Shown: one piece after another, positions 30,001 through 41,819 of the stretch
Layout of the letters: the number at the start of each line of letters is the position of its first letter
Position numbering within the stretch: position 1 is the stretch's first letter
Assembly (NCBI GenBank): GCA_023055505.1
Contig: JALIRH010000027.1
Coordinates: 4,879,791 to 4,943,790, forward strand
Reading direction: 5' to 3'
DNA from: Callipepla californica brunnescens
Taxonomy: Eukaryota; Chordata; Aves; Galliformes; Odontophoridae
Length of the DNA stretch: 64,000 bases
Notes under the pieces: generated by a model
What the model was told of the DNA's origin: nothing
What the model saw: only the letters and a program-made list of their open reading frames with translations
Databases searched by the model: none
Translations under genes and position numbers: made by a program

Positions 30001-33000
30001 GTTTCAGCCCCGGATGACTAATAATTGCATTTAGTGTATAGAGAAGATAAGTGAAGTGGAGTTTTTTGGAGGGGTCTTTCCCTGCGAGGTGGGGTGGGCT
30101 GTGGGATGGGAGCCCTGGAGGTGGGGTGACCTCAGAGAGGCACATCCCACTGCTGTGAATGCAGACAAGCTCCCGGTCACAGCACTGACCTTTCTCTCTG
30201 GAAGGAAAGGCAGCAGCAGGAGGAGAGGAACGTCCTGGATTTACGTGAGAGGAAGGATGAGGAACGCCGGAAGATCCGGGAGGAGAAGGCACGCCTGGCC
30301 CGGCGTGCTGCCATCCAGGTAGGGACGAGGCCCCGCGCTGTGCCCAGTGCTGCAGCAGTTCCTTGGCCTCTCCTCTGCATCTCCAAGGGCTTCCCATGAA
30401 GCTCAATTCCAGCAAGCATTCCCTGTGGAGATTGAGGTGCCACAGAGGGTTCCCTTTGAGCTTGGTGGCTCACCCAGCACTGGTTCCCATCAAATTCTCA
30501 GGGAAAGGATGACTGCACTCAAACTGGAGGCGGTAACCGCAGCTCCTCAGAGTGGCCAAGGACAAGGGAGGTCCCCTGAGGGTCTGTCCTTGGGCTCTGC
30601 GTTGTGCTGAGTGCTGCTGTGTGCTGCTGGCAGTGATGCAGGAAACACCTCGCTGTCCTTGCCGTGTTCTTGGCAGCCCTTGGTGGCAGGAGGGGATGGG
30701 TACTCCTGAAGCACAGAGGAGGGTCTGTGGCCTGTTGAGGACCGTGGGGAGTTGCTCGTTGGATTGCAGTAGAGCTGGGAAGAGTTTTAAAAACCCATTT
30801 GGCCTAAATGGAGTCATGTTTCAGGGGGGGAGAGGGGGGCTGCCATGGGAGACACAGCAGAGAGCAGCTGTGAAATGCTGCAGCAGCTCTGCAAACACGT
30901 GCTCGTGGCTTCAGTGATTTCCCAGGCCCAACTCAGGCAGCCCCCAGGCACTGCTGTGCTCGGCCCTCAAGTTGCTGATGCAGTGTGGTCTGTTCAGAGG
31001 TCCTTTGCAGAGCAACAAAGGACACAGCCAGCATGAGGGCACGCAGGACCTCATCCACCACCACCCTTCTGCTCCCAGCAGCAAGGAGCAGAGCTGTTAT
31101 TCCCATGCTTGCTCTTTTTCTGAGGAGAGTTGGCCTTGTTAACCCTGTAGAGCCAGCTGTGTGGCACGATGCTTTCTCTCTGCCCTTGCTCCACCATGTC
31201 AACACCACCCCGTGCTGGGCAGGAGCTGATGACTTCTCTGTCCCTACAGGAGCTGCACCAGAAAAGGGCTCAAAAGGCTTCCGACACAAAGCGCTTGGCA
31301 GAAGAAGAGCTGGCACAGGTGAAGGAGAGCAGAAGGGTAGCAAAGAAAAAGCCTGCCAAGCCTGCTTCTGCACCGAGCAGCAGTCCGGCCAGCAGCGTCA
31401 TCAAAGCCAACAACGCCAGTGAGTCCCTGCTGCAGGTCTCTGTGCGTTGGAGCAGTGTGTGACGGGGGAAGGAGGGCGATGGAGGGGTGGTTCTCACTCT
31501 GGGGAGCTGCTCATTGCAAGCACATGAGAGCAGTCTGCTTCCTGCAGATGCCTGTTTCCATTCTGTAGCTGCAGAGCCAGAAGCAAGCGGCCCTGCAGAG
31601 CTCAGCTCCACGCCTTCGCAGGATCGTGGTGCGGAGGACAAGCTGCAGCAGGTGGGTCTGGCTTCTCCTCGAGGTGCTCCTGGCACAAACTGTTCTGCTG
31701 AGGCGGCTTTGGAGCCTGGGTTTGCTTCTGTGGAGATCCAGCAAACTGTTTGGTGCGTCGTCTTCTCGTCCAGGACGTGAGCTCCAGAGAGACGGGAGGT
31801 GAGGATCTGGAGACGGTGGTGACAGCTGCCAGCAGGGCTCAGTCCAAGGTGACGCTCAGCGAGCTGCTGGACACGCTCAGGCTGCTGGAGGAAGAACCAG
31901 AGCTGCTGCCTCCTCCAAAGCTCTTGAAGAAGGACAAATACACCTGGGTAGATGGGGTAAGCACAGGGGTGGGGTGAGTTGCATCGGTCCCAGGCAGAAC
32001 CTCCTCGCTTGTGGGTTGTGGAGGGCAGGAAGGCTGGGAAACACAGCTGGTTCTCTGCTACTGGAATGCTGGAAAAGACAGTGGGGGAGTTTGGAGCAGC
32101 TGCGGTGTCCCCAGGGAGGAGAAAAACCGTGCGAGGGCTGAACACACAGGATGGGGCTGCTCCCTGGAGCAGAGGGAGGGCTGGGTGGCAGTGCAGCCCC
32201 TCCCCAGCCTTCCCCCTGCGCTCCTGGAGCTGCGCTGCTCCATGCAACAGCTGCATCCACCCTGCAGGAGCCCAGTTCCAACTCTCTGACTGCTGACAAC
32301 TTGGAGAAATTCGGGAAGCTGAACCACTCCCCTGGGGTCCCTGAGGATGGGGCCCTGCTCTCAGAGGCCAAACTCCAAAGCATCATCAGTTTCCTGGATG
32401 AGATGGAGAAGTCCGAGCAGGAGAGGCCCAGATCCGCCACCTCGGCCACGCAGCGGGACGTGAGTTCTGGGCTGTGCTGGGGTGGTGGACCCCTCTGGAA
32501 GGGCCTCTGCCCTTGTGAAGTTTCCAGGTGGTCTCCACCTCCCCTTACTCTTTTTTTTCCCTGTCCCAGGGGCTCCTGTCTGAAGAGGAGCTGGCGCACT
32601 TGGAGCAGACGTCGGCTGTTGCCACAGAGGTCACGAGCTCCATCATGAGGCTGAAGTTGGAAGTGGAGGAGAAGAAGCGAACCATTAGCCTTCTGCAGAC
32701 GGCCCTGGTGTGTGAGCCAGATGCTCTCGCTTGCTGGGAAGGAGGACGAAGAGCCCTCAGCAGATGTCCCTTGGAGCAGTGGCTTTGAAGCACAAGGTCG
32801 CAGCTTCCCTGCCTGTGCCCAGCAGTGTGCAGTGCTGCAGAGAGCTGATGTGGGCAGCCACAGGCTGCTGGGCCGTGCAGCAATCTCAGTTGTTGTTAGC
32901 ATGGGGAAAGACCTGCAAGGTCCTTCCAGGGCTGCTGTGGGTTTCTCTCTGCCTTCTCTTGGCTGTTTGAAGGCCGTCTTGGCCAGTCCAGAAGCCCTCA

Positions 33001-36000
33001 GTCCTGGGCCAAACTCCTTCCCTTTTGTCACTGTGGTTTTGCTGAGCAGGGCAGGAGGTTTGAGCACCCTGAGGGCTTTGGTGTAGCTGCTCCTGGTGGT
33101 TCTGGCCCAGTGGTGCCCTCTGGGTTTGATAGTTATCTCCTGCACGTGTGCTGGGCAGCTTCTTCATCTCGTGTCATGTGGTTCTTTCTTCCCTGCATCA
33201 AAGGCTCAGCAGAGGGAGCTTACTGTCCGGCACGTCAAGCAGACCGAGAAGGAGCTTGGCCACCAGCTCCAGCTGCAGAGGGAGCAGTATGAGGCAGCTA
33301 TCCAGAGACATTTGGCTTTCATTGACCAGGTAATGCCATCCCACCTCAGCCTGCTGCTTCTGCAGCCCGGTGTGGGGCTGGCCATGCCCTGCCTGGTTGC
33401 ATGATGCTTTTTTCACCCTTCCCAGCTCATTGATGATAAGAAGGTGCTGAGCGAGAAGTGCGAGACTGTGGTAGCTGAGCTGAAACAAGTGGACCAGAAG
33501 TATGGCAAGAAGCTCACCCAGATGCAGGAGCAGCACGAGCTGGTGAGGGGAGAGGGCAGGTGGGCTGCAGGGAGAGGGGATGGGATGTGGCTCCCTGAGC
33601 ATTGTGGTTTTGCACCTCAGGGAGGCCTGGTAGCTGGTTGCAGGTAGTGGGGCACAGAGCTTGTGTTACCCCCAGGGCTTTGCTCTGGCTGCCTAAGAGG
33701 CTTTGCTGCCTGGAGCTGGATGTGTGGGACTGACCAAGTGGTGGCATAAACCCAGTGCCACAGAGGAACGTGTGCCTGTGGCTGTCTCCTGTGCTGGGTT
33801 ACATCCAGCCCACTTTGCAGGAGCAGAGATGCCCTCAGAACTAAATGGGGAGAAGATAATAAAGAAGCGTGGGGTGTTTGGGTGGCACAGCAGAGCTCTG
33901 TGGGTGTTATGGTGCTGTTGCTGTCACCTTCCCCCAGACGTGGGGCTGTACAGTCCTGCTGGGATACTCCTGCTGGTGCTTCCCCTCCTGCCCTACAGAT
34001 GGGGACAGCTTGCCTTCCCACTGCTGCTTTGTGGCCCCACTGTAGGGCTCGTCCTGCTGTCCCGCTCCCTCCCACCCTGGGACAGAACTCCTGCAGCATT
34101 CGCATGGGTCTGAGCCTGTTCAGTCCTCACACAAAAAGAACAAAAACTTGCTGGGCTTGTGTTGCTGTACTGCTGTGCTTTGAGTCCAGCTGGGAGGATG
34201 AAGCCAGCACAGTGTTGCTGTGCTCGGCTCCTGGTTTTGCCTCTGCAGTGCCTCAGTTCCCTCTCCCTGCTCCCAGCAGGAACAGACCAGGAGCTTTTCT
34301 TCTTTCCCTGTGCCCCTGTGGTTGTCCCTGCTCTCCTGTGCTCGTGACCATTTGGTTTTACCTCTTCCCTGCTTTCTCCTCTCCCCCCATGGTTCTGCGA
34401 TTCCCTTTCTCTCTCCCTCTCCTCCTTTCTTTCTCCCCAGGTCTGGCGTGCTTTGGGCCCCTTTTGTGAGGTAAATGCATCCTTTGCTCTTCTTGTGTCT
34501 TTCCCCTTCTGCCTGCATGCACCGACCCCTCCTCCCCACAGCAGGGCCGGGTGCATGGGCTGTGGAACAGGACACCCCATAAAGCAGAGCCCCAGTCCCC
34601 AGGGAAGGGGAGGCTCGAGGAGGAAGCATCACTCATAGGCATTGCCCTGCTTTAGGATTCCCTCTCCTCTCCTATAGGTGCTCCCAGCCATGGCTGGCAA
34701 GTGTGTGTGCTGCACACAGCTGAGGATGTCGGCTCCTGCCTGCAGTGTCCTTCTCGACAGCTGAACTAACGAGGGCTTTCTCCCCTCGCTTCTCTCTGAA
34801 GTTGTCCCGTTGGTTCCCAAACAGGAGATCAAGAAGCTCAAGGAGCTGATGAGCGCAACGGAGAAGATCCGGAGGGAAAAGTGGATGGATGAGAAAACCA
34901 AAAAGATCAAAGAGATCACTGTGAAAGGTGCGGACCCATCGGATAGAGGTGGATGGTGGAACACGATGAAACCTCTGCACATCTGCTTACACCTCCCCAG
35001 CCCATCCGTGCTGTTGTGGCCGGGGCCTGCAGAGCTCTGAGTTGTGCTGAGCATCCTCTCTGCTTCCCCAGGGCTGGAGCCGGAGATCCAGAAGCTGATT
35101 GCCAAGCACCGGCAGGACATCCAGAAGCTGAAGATGCTGCACGAGGCCGAGCTGCTGCAGTCGGACGAGCGGGCAGCGCAGCGGTACTGCCGGCAGGCCG
35201 AGGAGCTGCGGGGACTGCTGGAGCAGCAGAAGGAGGAGCAGAGCCAGCGGGAGCGGGAGCTGGCCCGGCAGCGGTGCGTGGGGCTCCTGGCACCCAGCAG
35301 CCACCCTCAGTGGGTTCCTGGTGCTGGCAGCAGTTCTGGGAGGTGGTATCTGGGCACCCTCCAAAGCTGCGTTGGGTGGGATACAGGGCACGATGGAGCC
35401 CTGCAGCTCTGTGCTGGGAGCCCAAATACCCGGAGCCTGGCACCTTGCTGAGGCTGCTCTGCCCCCAGGTGTGAGAAGCAGCTGGAGCAGGAGGAACAAG
35501 CACTGCAGCAGCAGCGGCGCCGGCTCTACGCAGAGGTGGCTGAGGAGAAGGAGCGGCTCAGCCAGCAGGCGGCCAGGTGAGGGCTGGGGCTGGGGGTGGG
35601 GGCAGCTCCGTGCCACGTGCCGTGTTCCTCTGGCATGTTGTGAGCTGTGGGCTGTGTGCGGGCAGGCAGAGAGCGGAGGTGGAGGAGCTGAGACGGCAGC
35701 TGGAGGCAAGCAGCTCGGCTGTCACCACTGCGCTGAAGGAGGAGTACGCCAGAGAGAAGGAGGAGCAGGAGAGGCGGCATCAGGTCTGCTTTCCTTCTGT
35801 TCCCTGGGCCATACCAGGATGAGCAGGGTTGTTCTGGCTGCAAGCAGTGCGTTCCCTGTGTCCTGACACGAGCTGGAGCTGCATGCAATGTGTGCTGGCA
35901 TCCCACGGAGAGCGTGCACACGTTGGGTGAGGGAGGGCCACGTCCAGCTGTACCCAATGGAGCTGAGCAGTTGTCTTCCATGTCCATCTGTAGACAGAAA

Positions 36001-37855
36001 TGAAGGTGCTGAAGGACCGACTGGAGCTTGAGAAACAGGCGTGGGAGGCCAGCTATGTGAAGAAGGAGGTAACAGCCAGGGCTGCCCCACTCGGGAGGAG
36101 CTTCCTTCAGGCCTGGGGTGATGTTTTACCCCTGTGTCGCTGCCCCCAGGAAGCCTGGCTGCTCTCCCGGGAGCGAGAGCTGAGGGAGGAGATGAGGAAG
36201 GAGAGGGACAAAGAGATTGAGTTGGTCATCCAGCGCCTGGAGGCCGACATGTCCTCTGCCAAGGAGGAGTGTGAGCGGGCAGCTGAGAACAGGTGGGGCG
36301 GGAGAGGGGGTGCTCCTGGTTCCCTTCCCTGTCTTCCAAGCCTCGTGCCTGTGCAGGGAGCTCTGGACACGTGCTGGGGAGCTCCCAGTCTGGCTGCAGA
36401 ACTGGGCTCTGTTCTCTCCTCCCTTAGGATTAAGAGGATCCGGGACAAGTACGAGGTGGAGCTGCAGGAGCTGGAGAGGTCCGAGCGGAAGCTGCAGGAG
36501 CGCTGCAACGAATTGAAGGGGAGGCTGGTGGAGCTGGAAGGGGAGAGCGTCCGCCTGCAGGGCCTGCTGAAACACAAGGAGCAGGAGGTGGAGGAGATCC
36601 GGAAGGTGGGCAGAGAGAGCAGGGCTGGGAGTCTGGCTCCAGCACCCTGCATCGCCCCGTGTCATGCCGGTGTCACCCCGCAGGTACGGGACCAGCTGGC
36701 GCAGGAGAGGAGCAGCCTGACAGAAGTGATCCGGCAGGAGTTTGCTGACAGGCTGGTGGGCACAGAGGAGGAGAACAAGCAACTGAAGGCAGAGATGGCG
36801 GAGCTGCGCGCCCGGCAGCGCCTGGAGCTGGACAGGGTGGTGCGGGAGAAGGACCGAGAGCTGGAGGAGGTCCACAGGAGGTGAGGGGTTCGTGCTTGGC
36901 TCGTGGCTGGGGCAGCGGGCACAGGGGGTTCCTGTTAGCCCAGCGTGTGCTGTGCAGCCTGCTGGTGGGCTGGGTTAAGCTCCTGCGTGGGCATGGAGGT
37001 GGCCAAGTAGTTGCCATAGCTCCAGGAGCGCTGCAGGGAGCAGGGGCTCTGGCACCAAGCAGCTGGTCCTTTGCTTTTCCTGCCTGCGGGGGAGGGATTC
37101 TGCAAGCAGAACAGGAGTCTGGTGGGGAAGCTTATAGTCTCCTGCAGGAGCACTTTGAGTGTGTGGCAAGGGCTGTGCTGGTTGCTGTCAGTGGTACAGG
37201 CTGATCCCTCCTGCAGCGCTGTTCACCACTAGCTGCAGTGAGCAGGATTTCCCAGGGCCAGCCAAGTGCTTCACTTGGAGAGCCAGGGTCGTGCCTTGAG
37301 TGTGGGCCAACCCATCACCACCATGCACGCTAAGATGTGGGCAACTGTGGGTTTGCTGGGAAGAAATGGGAAGAAATTTCCCTGTGATCTCTTTAGTTAA
37401 TGAAGTCGTGTGAAATTCACATCCCCTTCTTCCTGCAGATGACTTAATTGAAATACATAATGCTACCAAAGTGAGTAACAGTGCTCCTAGCATACAGGGG
37501 CACCCCAAGCAGCTGCTCCGTGGTGCTGCAGTTTGTTTGGGCTGTGGAGGAGGGGGACAGCTCGTTGCTGGTGCCCAGATTCAGGAGTGATGGGAGGCTC
37601 AGTGCTGGGTGCTGGGCTCAGCCTCTCCCCATCTCCCTGCACAGGGTGAAGACAGCCGTGGCGAGGAAGGAGGAGAACGTGAGCAGCCTTCGGAAGCAGT
37701 ACGAGGTGAGCAGGTTTCTGCCCCTGCCCTTCCTGCAGCACTGCTCGGGCACAGCTCACCCTGAGCTCGCTGTCTGGCAGGCAGCAGTGCAGAGAGCCGA
37801 CCACCTGGAAGCCCTCTTGGAGCAGCAGTACCGGCAGCTGCTGGCCACCGAATAG
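27023..37855 (+). CDS. CEP131: CEP131 (AZI1), centriolar satellite and ciliogenesis protein, 25 exons
   Basis: Centrosomal coiled-coil protein of centriolar satellites, required in mammals for cilium formation and sperm flagella. Exons: 27023-27190, 27394-27479, 28023-28137, 28496-28614, 29022-29135, 29221-29370, 29473-29590, 30205-30318, 31250-31418, 31548-31651, 31774-31956, 32268-32459, 32570-32707, 33204-33329, 33426-33542, 34825-34927, 35072-35273, 35469-35576, 35666-35783, 35994-36068, 36150-36292, 36428-36605, 36684-36880, 37645-37705, 37781-37855. All phases agree; total 1090 residues (human about 1083). Landmarks: [33 protein letters not shown], an IQ motif ([16 protein letters not shown]) in exon 7, [14 protein letters not shown] with [20 protein letters not shown], then nearly continuous coiled coil to the end. 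The start was set at 27023 by the distance to ELSLTGLP; an in-frame ATG at 26957 is possible if the leader is longer. Confidence 0.96.
28348..28446. repeat. 12-bp perfect inverted repeat and 24-bp direct duplication
   Basis: TGAGATATTCCC at 28348-28359 and its exact inverse at 28369-28380 leave a nine-base loop. Right after it, a 24-base unit with core GGGTTTCTGGAGGAAGAACA occurs at 28391-28414 and again, identical, at 28423-28446. The structure lies in CEP131 intron 3 just ahead of exon 4. It is not part of a transposon that I recognise. Confidence 0.9.
33543..34824 (+). other. CEP131 intron 15 and other gene-free CEP131 introns over 300 bases
   Basis: The 1.28-kb intron contains a pyrimidine-rich stretch with C/T-only phrases around 34370-34440 but no recognisable gene or repeat. 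Other introns over 300 bases are 27480-28022, 28138-28495, 28615-29021, 29591-30204, 30319-31249, 31957-32267, 32708-33203 and 36881-37644. Apart from the inverted repeat in the second of these, I see nothing notable in them. Confidence 0.6.
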
Positions 37856-38023
37856 CCCCGTGCTGCCCCAGGGCTGGGTGCATGGGCCCCCACCCGTGGG
37901 GCTGGGGATGGCTTCCTTCTTCCCTCCCTCTTTTTTTTTTTTTTTTTTTTAACTGGTGCCTCAGTTGGGGGTCCCACCGGGGCCGTGTGGCAGCGTTTGG
38001 ATTTCTGGTGGTTGTGTTTTAAC

Positions 38024-38029
38024 AATAAA
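38024..38029 (+). terminator. CEP131: CEP131 poly(A) signal AATAAA
   Basis: Canonical hexamer 170 bases after the CEP131 stop, within AACAATAAAAGCTG. A T-tract of about 20 residues lies in the short 3' UTR near 37931-37950. Confidence 0.88.
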
Positions 38030-38049
38030 AGCTGCGCTGGTTTCTAACA

Positions 38050-39062
38050 GCTTTGATCTATGTCCTTGGGGAGAGGGGAGCCTCCGTGCTCTTGGCATCC
38101 AGGGCTTTTTTGTTTCTTTTCTTTGCTGATGCATGCATCCCGCCCTGCGTGGCCCTGAGCACACTGAGCTGGGGGCTGAGCCCTGTGGGCTCTGTGCAGA
38201 GAGGGGAGGTCAATGCCATGTGGGTTGAGCACAGCGTTCCTGGTGTGGGGGGAGAGGAGAGCTGCAACCAGCAGCCTGCTTTGTGCTCTGCAGCCCCATT
38301 CTGCCTTTCAAGTGAAATAGCTGTGGAGACCCAAGCAGGGCAGGATGCGATCCCGCAGCTCCTGCTACCTGCAGATCCCTCTCCATCCCCCTGACGACAT
38401 TGGGAAACGCCTGCACTGAACTCACAGCATCCGTTTCCTCTCCACAGGCAGCACATGACTGCTCCTGTGCAGGATTTTCTTTCCAAGGAGGCCAGGGCTG
38501 GTGCTCAGGGCCAGTAGATGTTTTCTCATTGGCGTCCCAGGGCTGACGCGTGTCCCCAGCCAGGCTCTGTGCTGGTGCTGGTCCCGGTGCCACCAGGAGC
38601 ATGTGGAACAGGGGCATGCAGCGTGTTGGCTGCTCTGCATCACCTCCTGTGTCGTTTCCCCATAAGACACTCAACTTCATGCTGCAAACGGCCATCCCTG
38701 CAGTGCTGGGTGGCAGCCCCGGGAAGCAGCCAGGGCGCTGCCTTGACGTGGGCTCTGTTTTTTATTGTTCTTGCTTTTCTAACAACCACTTCCTGAGCTC
38801 CACTTCCTCCCTTCACCCTCCTGTGTTGGCTTCCGCCCCGTGCTCCGCTCTGTGTCCCGAGCTGGGCTCTGCCCCATACGCACTGTGCTGCCCAGGGTCG
38901 GGCGCGGGCTGTCCCAGCTCCAGCTGTACTTTGTCACACGGGCTCAGCGGCCACGCAGTCCCACAGCCGCCGGGAGGAAGGCAGGGGTGAGGACGGGAGC
39001 GCTTCCCACCTCGAGCCCCGCACCAAGGCTGGGGCTCCCATCCCTCCCTGCAAACATCCACC
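38050..39062 (+). other. Intergenic region and probable promoter of the sialyltransferase gene
   Basis: About 1 kb between CEP131 and the next start codon. Open frames here are short and without recognised domains. No TATA box or CpG island as strong as those of neighbouring genes was noticed. The promoter presumably lies in the last few hundred bases. Confidence 0.4.
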
Positions 39063-41297
39063 ATGAGAAGACCCCCAGGAGGCTGCTGCTGCCCCCCAGC
39101 CCTCGCTCCGTGCTCGGGACGCTGTGCCCGCAGCACCGGGCTGGCTCTCGCCCTGCTCACCGTGCTGCTGCTTCTGCTGCTGCCACCTGCACAGCGCAGC
39201 CTGCTGCTCCAGCTCTCCAGGTATGGTGGGGCGGTGGGGTGGGAATGGTATGGCCCCCATGTCCCGGTGTTTTTATTTTTCTCCAGAGCCATTTTGCTGT
39301 GGGGAATGATTAACCCTGAACCCGACTGTAACTGCTGTGCTCGGTGCAGCTCCCAGCCCTGGCCTGGAGCCCAACGGGGCAGCTCCAAGCACAGCTCCTG
39401 CTTTCTGCTTTGTGGGGTGGGGATGGCACCGTGGTGCACAGTTGGATGCGGGAAGAGCCTCAGCAGCACTGCCTGCACCTGCCCTGAGCATTCTCTGTGC
39501 TTCTGTCACAGGGCTGGGGATAGGACCCCCCTGCATCCCTCCCAGCCTCCTCTCTCCTTCAGGACTCCCGTCCACCCCGGAGTCACAACCACAGCAGCCC
39601 CAGAGCAGGTGACGCAGGTGGCATGGCAGTCCCTTGTCCCCAGCGTGCCACCAGACCTCGGGGACACGTATGGGCAGGATGAGACCTACAGCAGCTCGGT
39701 ATGGCTGGGGCAGGGGCTCAGAGGTACCACGTCTCCTGATGCAGGACACCGTGGAGGTGCCATCCCATGTGGTCTCTCATCCCCCGTGCTTCCAGGGCTG
39801 TCCTAACAGCATCAGGAAGAGGATCGGGGCCACCGGGTTTGGGGCCATCTTCCTGCCCACCATCCCTGTGCTGCAGTGGGCACGGCACGCACGGGAGGAC
39901 GAGTACCAGCGGCTGTGCCAATATGGGGGGGCTCATGGCTGGAAGGACGTCCGCTGGGATGGTGCGTGCGGGTGGGGGTCCCTGAGCACATTTAGGGGGT
40001 TGGTGGAAGACGACACCGCATCCCATGGAGCGGGGGGAGGGGAGAGAGCACTGAATGTGAGACCCCCTCCCCTCATGCTGCCCGCAGTGCTGAAGTCGGC
40101 CCTGTCCCTCCTCAACGCGTCAGGCAGCGCGCTGCTCGCCGATAGCCGCCCGCGGGCTGCACGCTGCACCCGCTGTGCCGTGGTGGGCAACGGGGGCATC
40201 CTGCGTGGCTCCGGCATGGGAGCCACCATCGACGCTCACGACTACGTGTTCAGGTGAGGGTGTGCGGGGCACGGCCGGGGTGCAGCTGCAGGGGGACCAC
40301 CACGTCCCCGTGTGTCCCTGCGCAGGGTGAACGGGGCCATCACGGAGGGCTTTGAGAGCGATGTGGGCAGCAGGACCTCCTTCTACGTCTTCTCCACCAA
40401 CACCATGGTGAACGCGCTGCGCAGCTACGCCGACGACGGCTTCCGGCACCCACCCCAAACACCGGTGGGGGATAGTGGGGTGTGGGGACAGGGATGCTGT
40501 GGGCACGGCACCGCTGCCTGCTCCTGATCTTTGGTGCATCCTCTGATGCAGGAGACGTGCTACGTCTTCCTCCCAGACCATGATCGTGACTACCTGCTGC
40601 TGCGGGCGGCCCTGAGCCGGCAGCGTGTGGACAGCGGCAGGGATGAGGGGGTCCAGTAAGTGGTCATGTTGTGTGTGGGGGGGGGGGGGGGGACACATAC
40701 AGGCACATCCCTGAGCCCCACAGCTCCCAGCAGCTCCTGCACCTCCCCACAGCCCCCAGGAGTTCTTCGGGGAGGACCTGCAGGTGGGGAAGTTTAGGAT
40801 GCTGCACCCGGATTTCATCCGCTATCTCAGGAACCGGTAAGAAGCCCCTTAGGTGTGGGGGGGTTCCCCCTTCCCACCCTACTGCTGCAGATCCCTCAGG
40901 CTCCTGCTCCATCCCCATAGGTTTCTCCGTTCCCACATCCTGGCCACCCCGTTCTGGCCGCTGTACCGGCCCTCCACCGGTGCTGTGATGCTGCTGGCTG
41001 CCATCCACACCTGTGACCAGGTGCCCTCTCTGCTACAGACACTGCTCGTAGAGCTGCTCCCGCAGCACTGCCCCATCCCCTGTGCCGGGGTGGTGGGCTC
41101 AGCCCTGTGTCTCGCAGGTGAGCGCCTTCGGGTTCATGACACCGGGCTACCAGGCGTACTCGGACCACTATTTTGACCATGAGCACAAGAAGGTGCAGTT
41201 TTTCGTCAATCACGACCTGAGGATGGAGATGCGGCTGTGGCAGCGGCTGCAGAGCAGTGGGATCCTGTGGCTCTACTCCGGCCCGGAGAAGACTTGA
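39063..41297 (+). CDS. GalNAc alpha-2,6-sialyltransferase of the ST6GALNAC1/2 type, 9 exons
   Basis: Type II Golgi enzyme expected to transfer sialic acid from CMP-Neu5Ac to GalNAc of O-linked glycans. Exons: 39063-39220, 39563-39698, 39796-39961, 40088-40253, 40326-40464, 40552-40655, 40753-40836, 40921-41020, 41118-41297, in frame, 410 residues. A Leu-rich signal anchor ([17 protein letters not shown]) near residues 29-45 is followed by a short stem. Sialylmotif L begins [20 protein letters not shown] and continues DYVFRVNGAI; motif S is [17 protein letters not shown]; motif III is HYFD; the VS motif is HDLRME (H-x4-E). All expected motifs are intact, so it should be active. Length is nearer ST6GALNAC2 (about 374 aa) than the long-stem ST6GALNAC1, but I cannot assign the paralogue. 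In humans those genes lie elsewhere on 17q25, so no symbol is given. Confidence 0.9.
40677..40692. repeat. Poly-G tract (16 G)
   Basis: Run of G after GTGTGTG in intron 6 of the sialyltransferase gene; length probably variable. Confidence 0.85.
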
Positions 41298-41792
41298 TGC
41301 CAGCAGGATGAGGGGCTGGAGCTCGAACACAGTGTGCATGAGCTTTGCCAGGTCCCTGCACGGCTCTGCTGTTGGGTACAATTAATGTATCACATGAAAC
41401 TGAGTGTGGGAGAAGAAGGATCTGATCCCGTCCCTGCTTGGGGAACAGAAGTGGCGAAGCACCCAGGGAAAATCTGGTGCTGTGGCTCCACGGGGGCCCA
41501 GCCCTCCAAAGGGGACTGCTGTGTGTGAGAGGGGCACGTGGGTGAATCCTCAACTGTGGCACCTCCTGCCCACCTGCACCCTGGGGAGGGATTTGCAGCA
41601 TCCCCTGCCCTGTCCCAGCCTCTGTTTGTTGCCGTAACCACGGGGTGGGAGTCCCTGTCCACATCTCCTGTCTTGTTGCTGGGAGGGTCCCCACGTGCCC
41701 TTCGTGCTGCCCTCCCGGGGGGCTCAGCCCCCATCCCTGTCCCTCCCCACCATCGTGGAGCTGTTTCTAGGCCAGTGCCCGGTTCAGGCATG

Positions 41793-41798
41793 AATAAA
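41793..41798 (+). terminator. Sialyltransferase poly(A) signal AATAAA
   Basis: Canonical hexamer about 500 bases after the TGA stop, within CATGAATAAACCAGC. It is the first one downstream. Confidence 0.75.
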
Positions 41799-41819
41799 CC
41801 AGCAGCATTGCATAACTGG

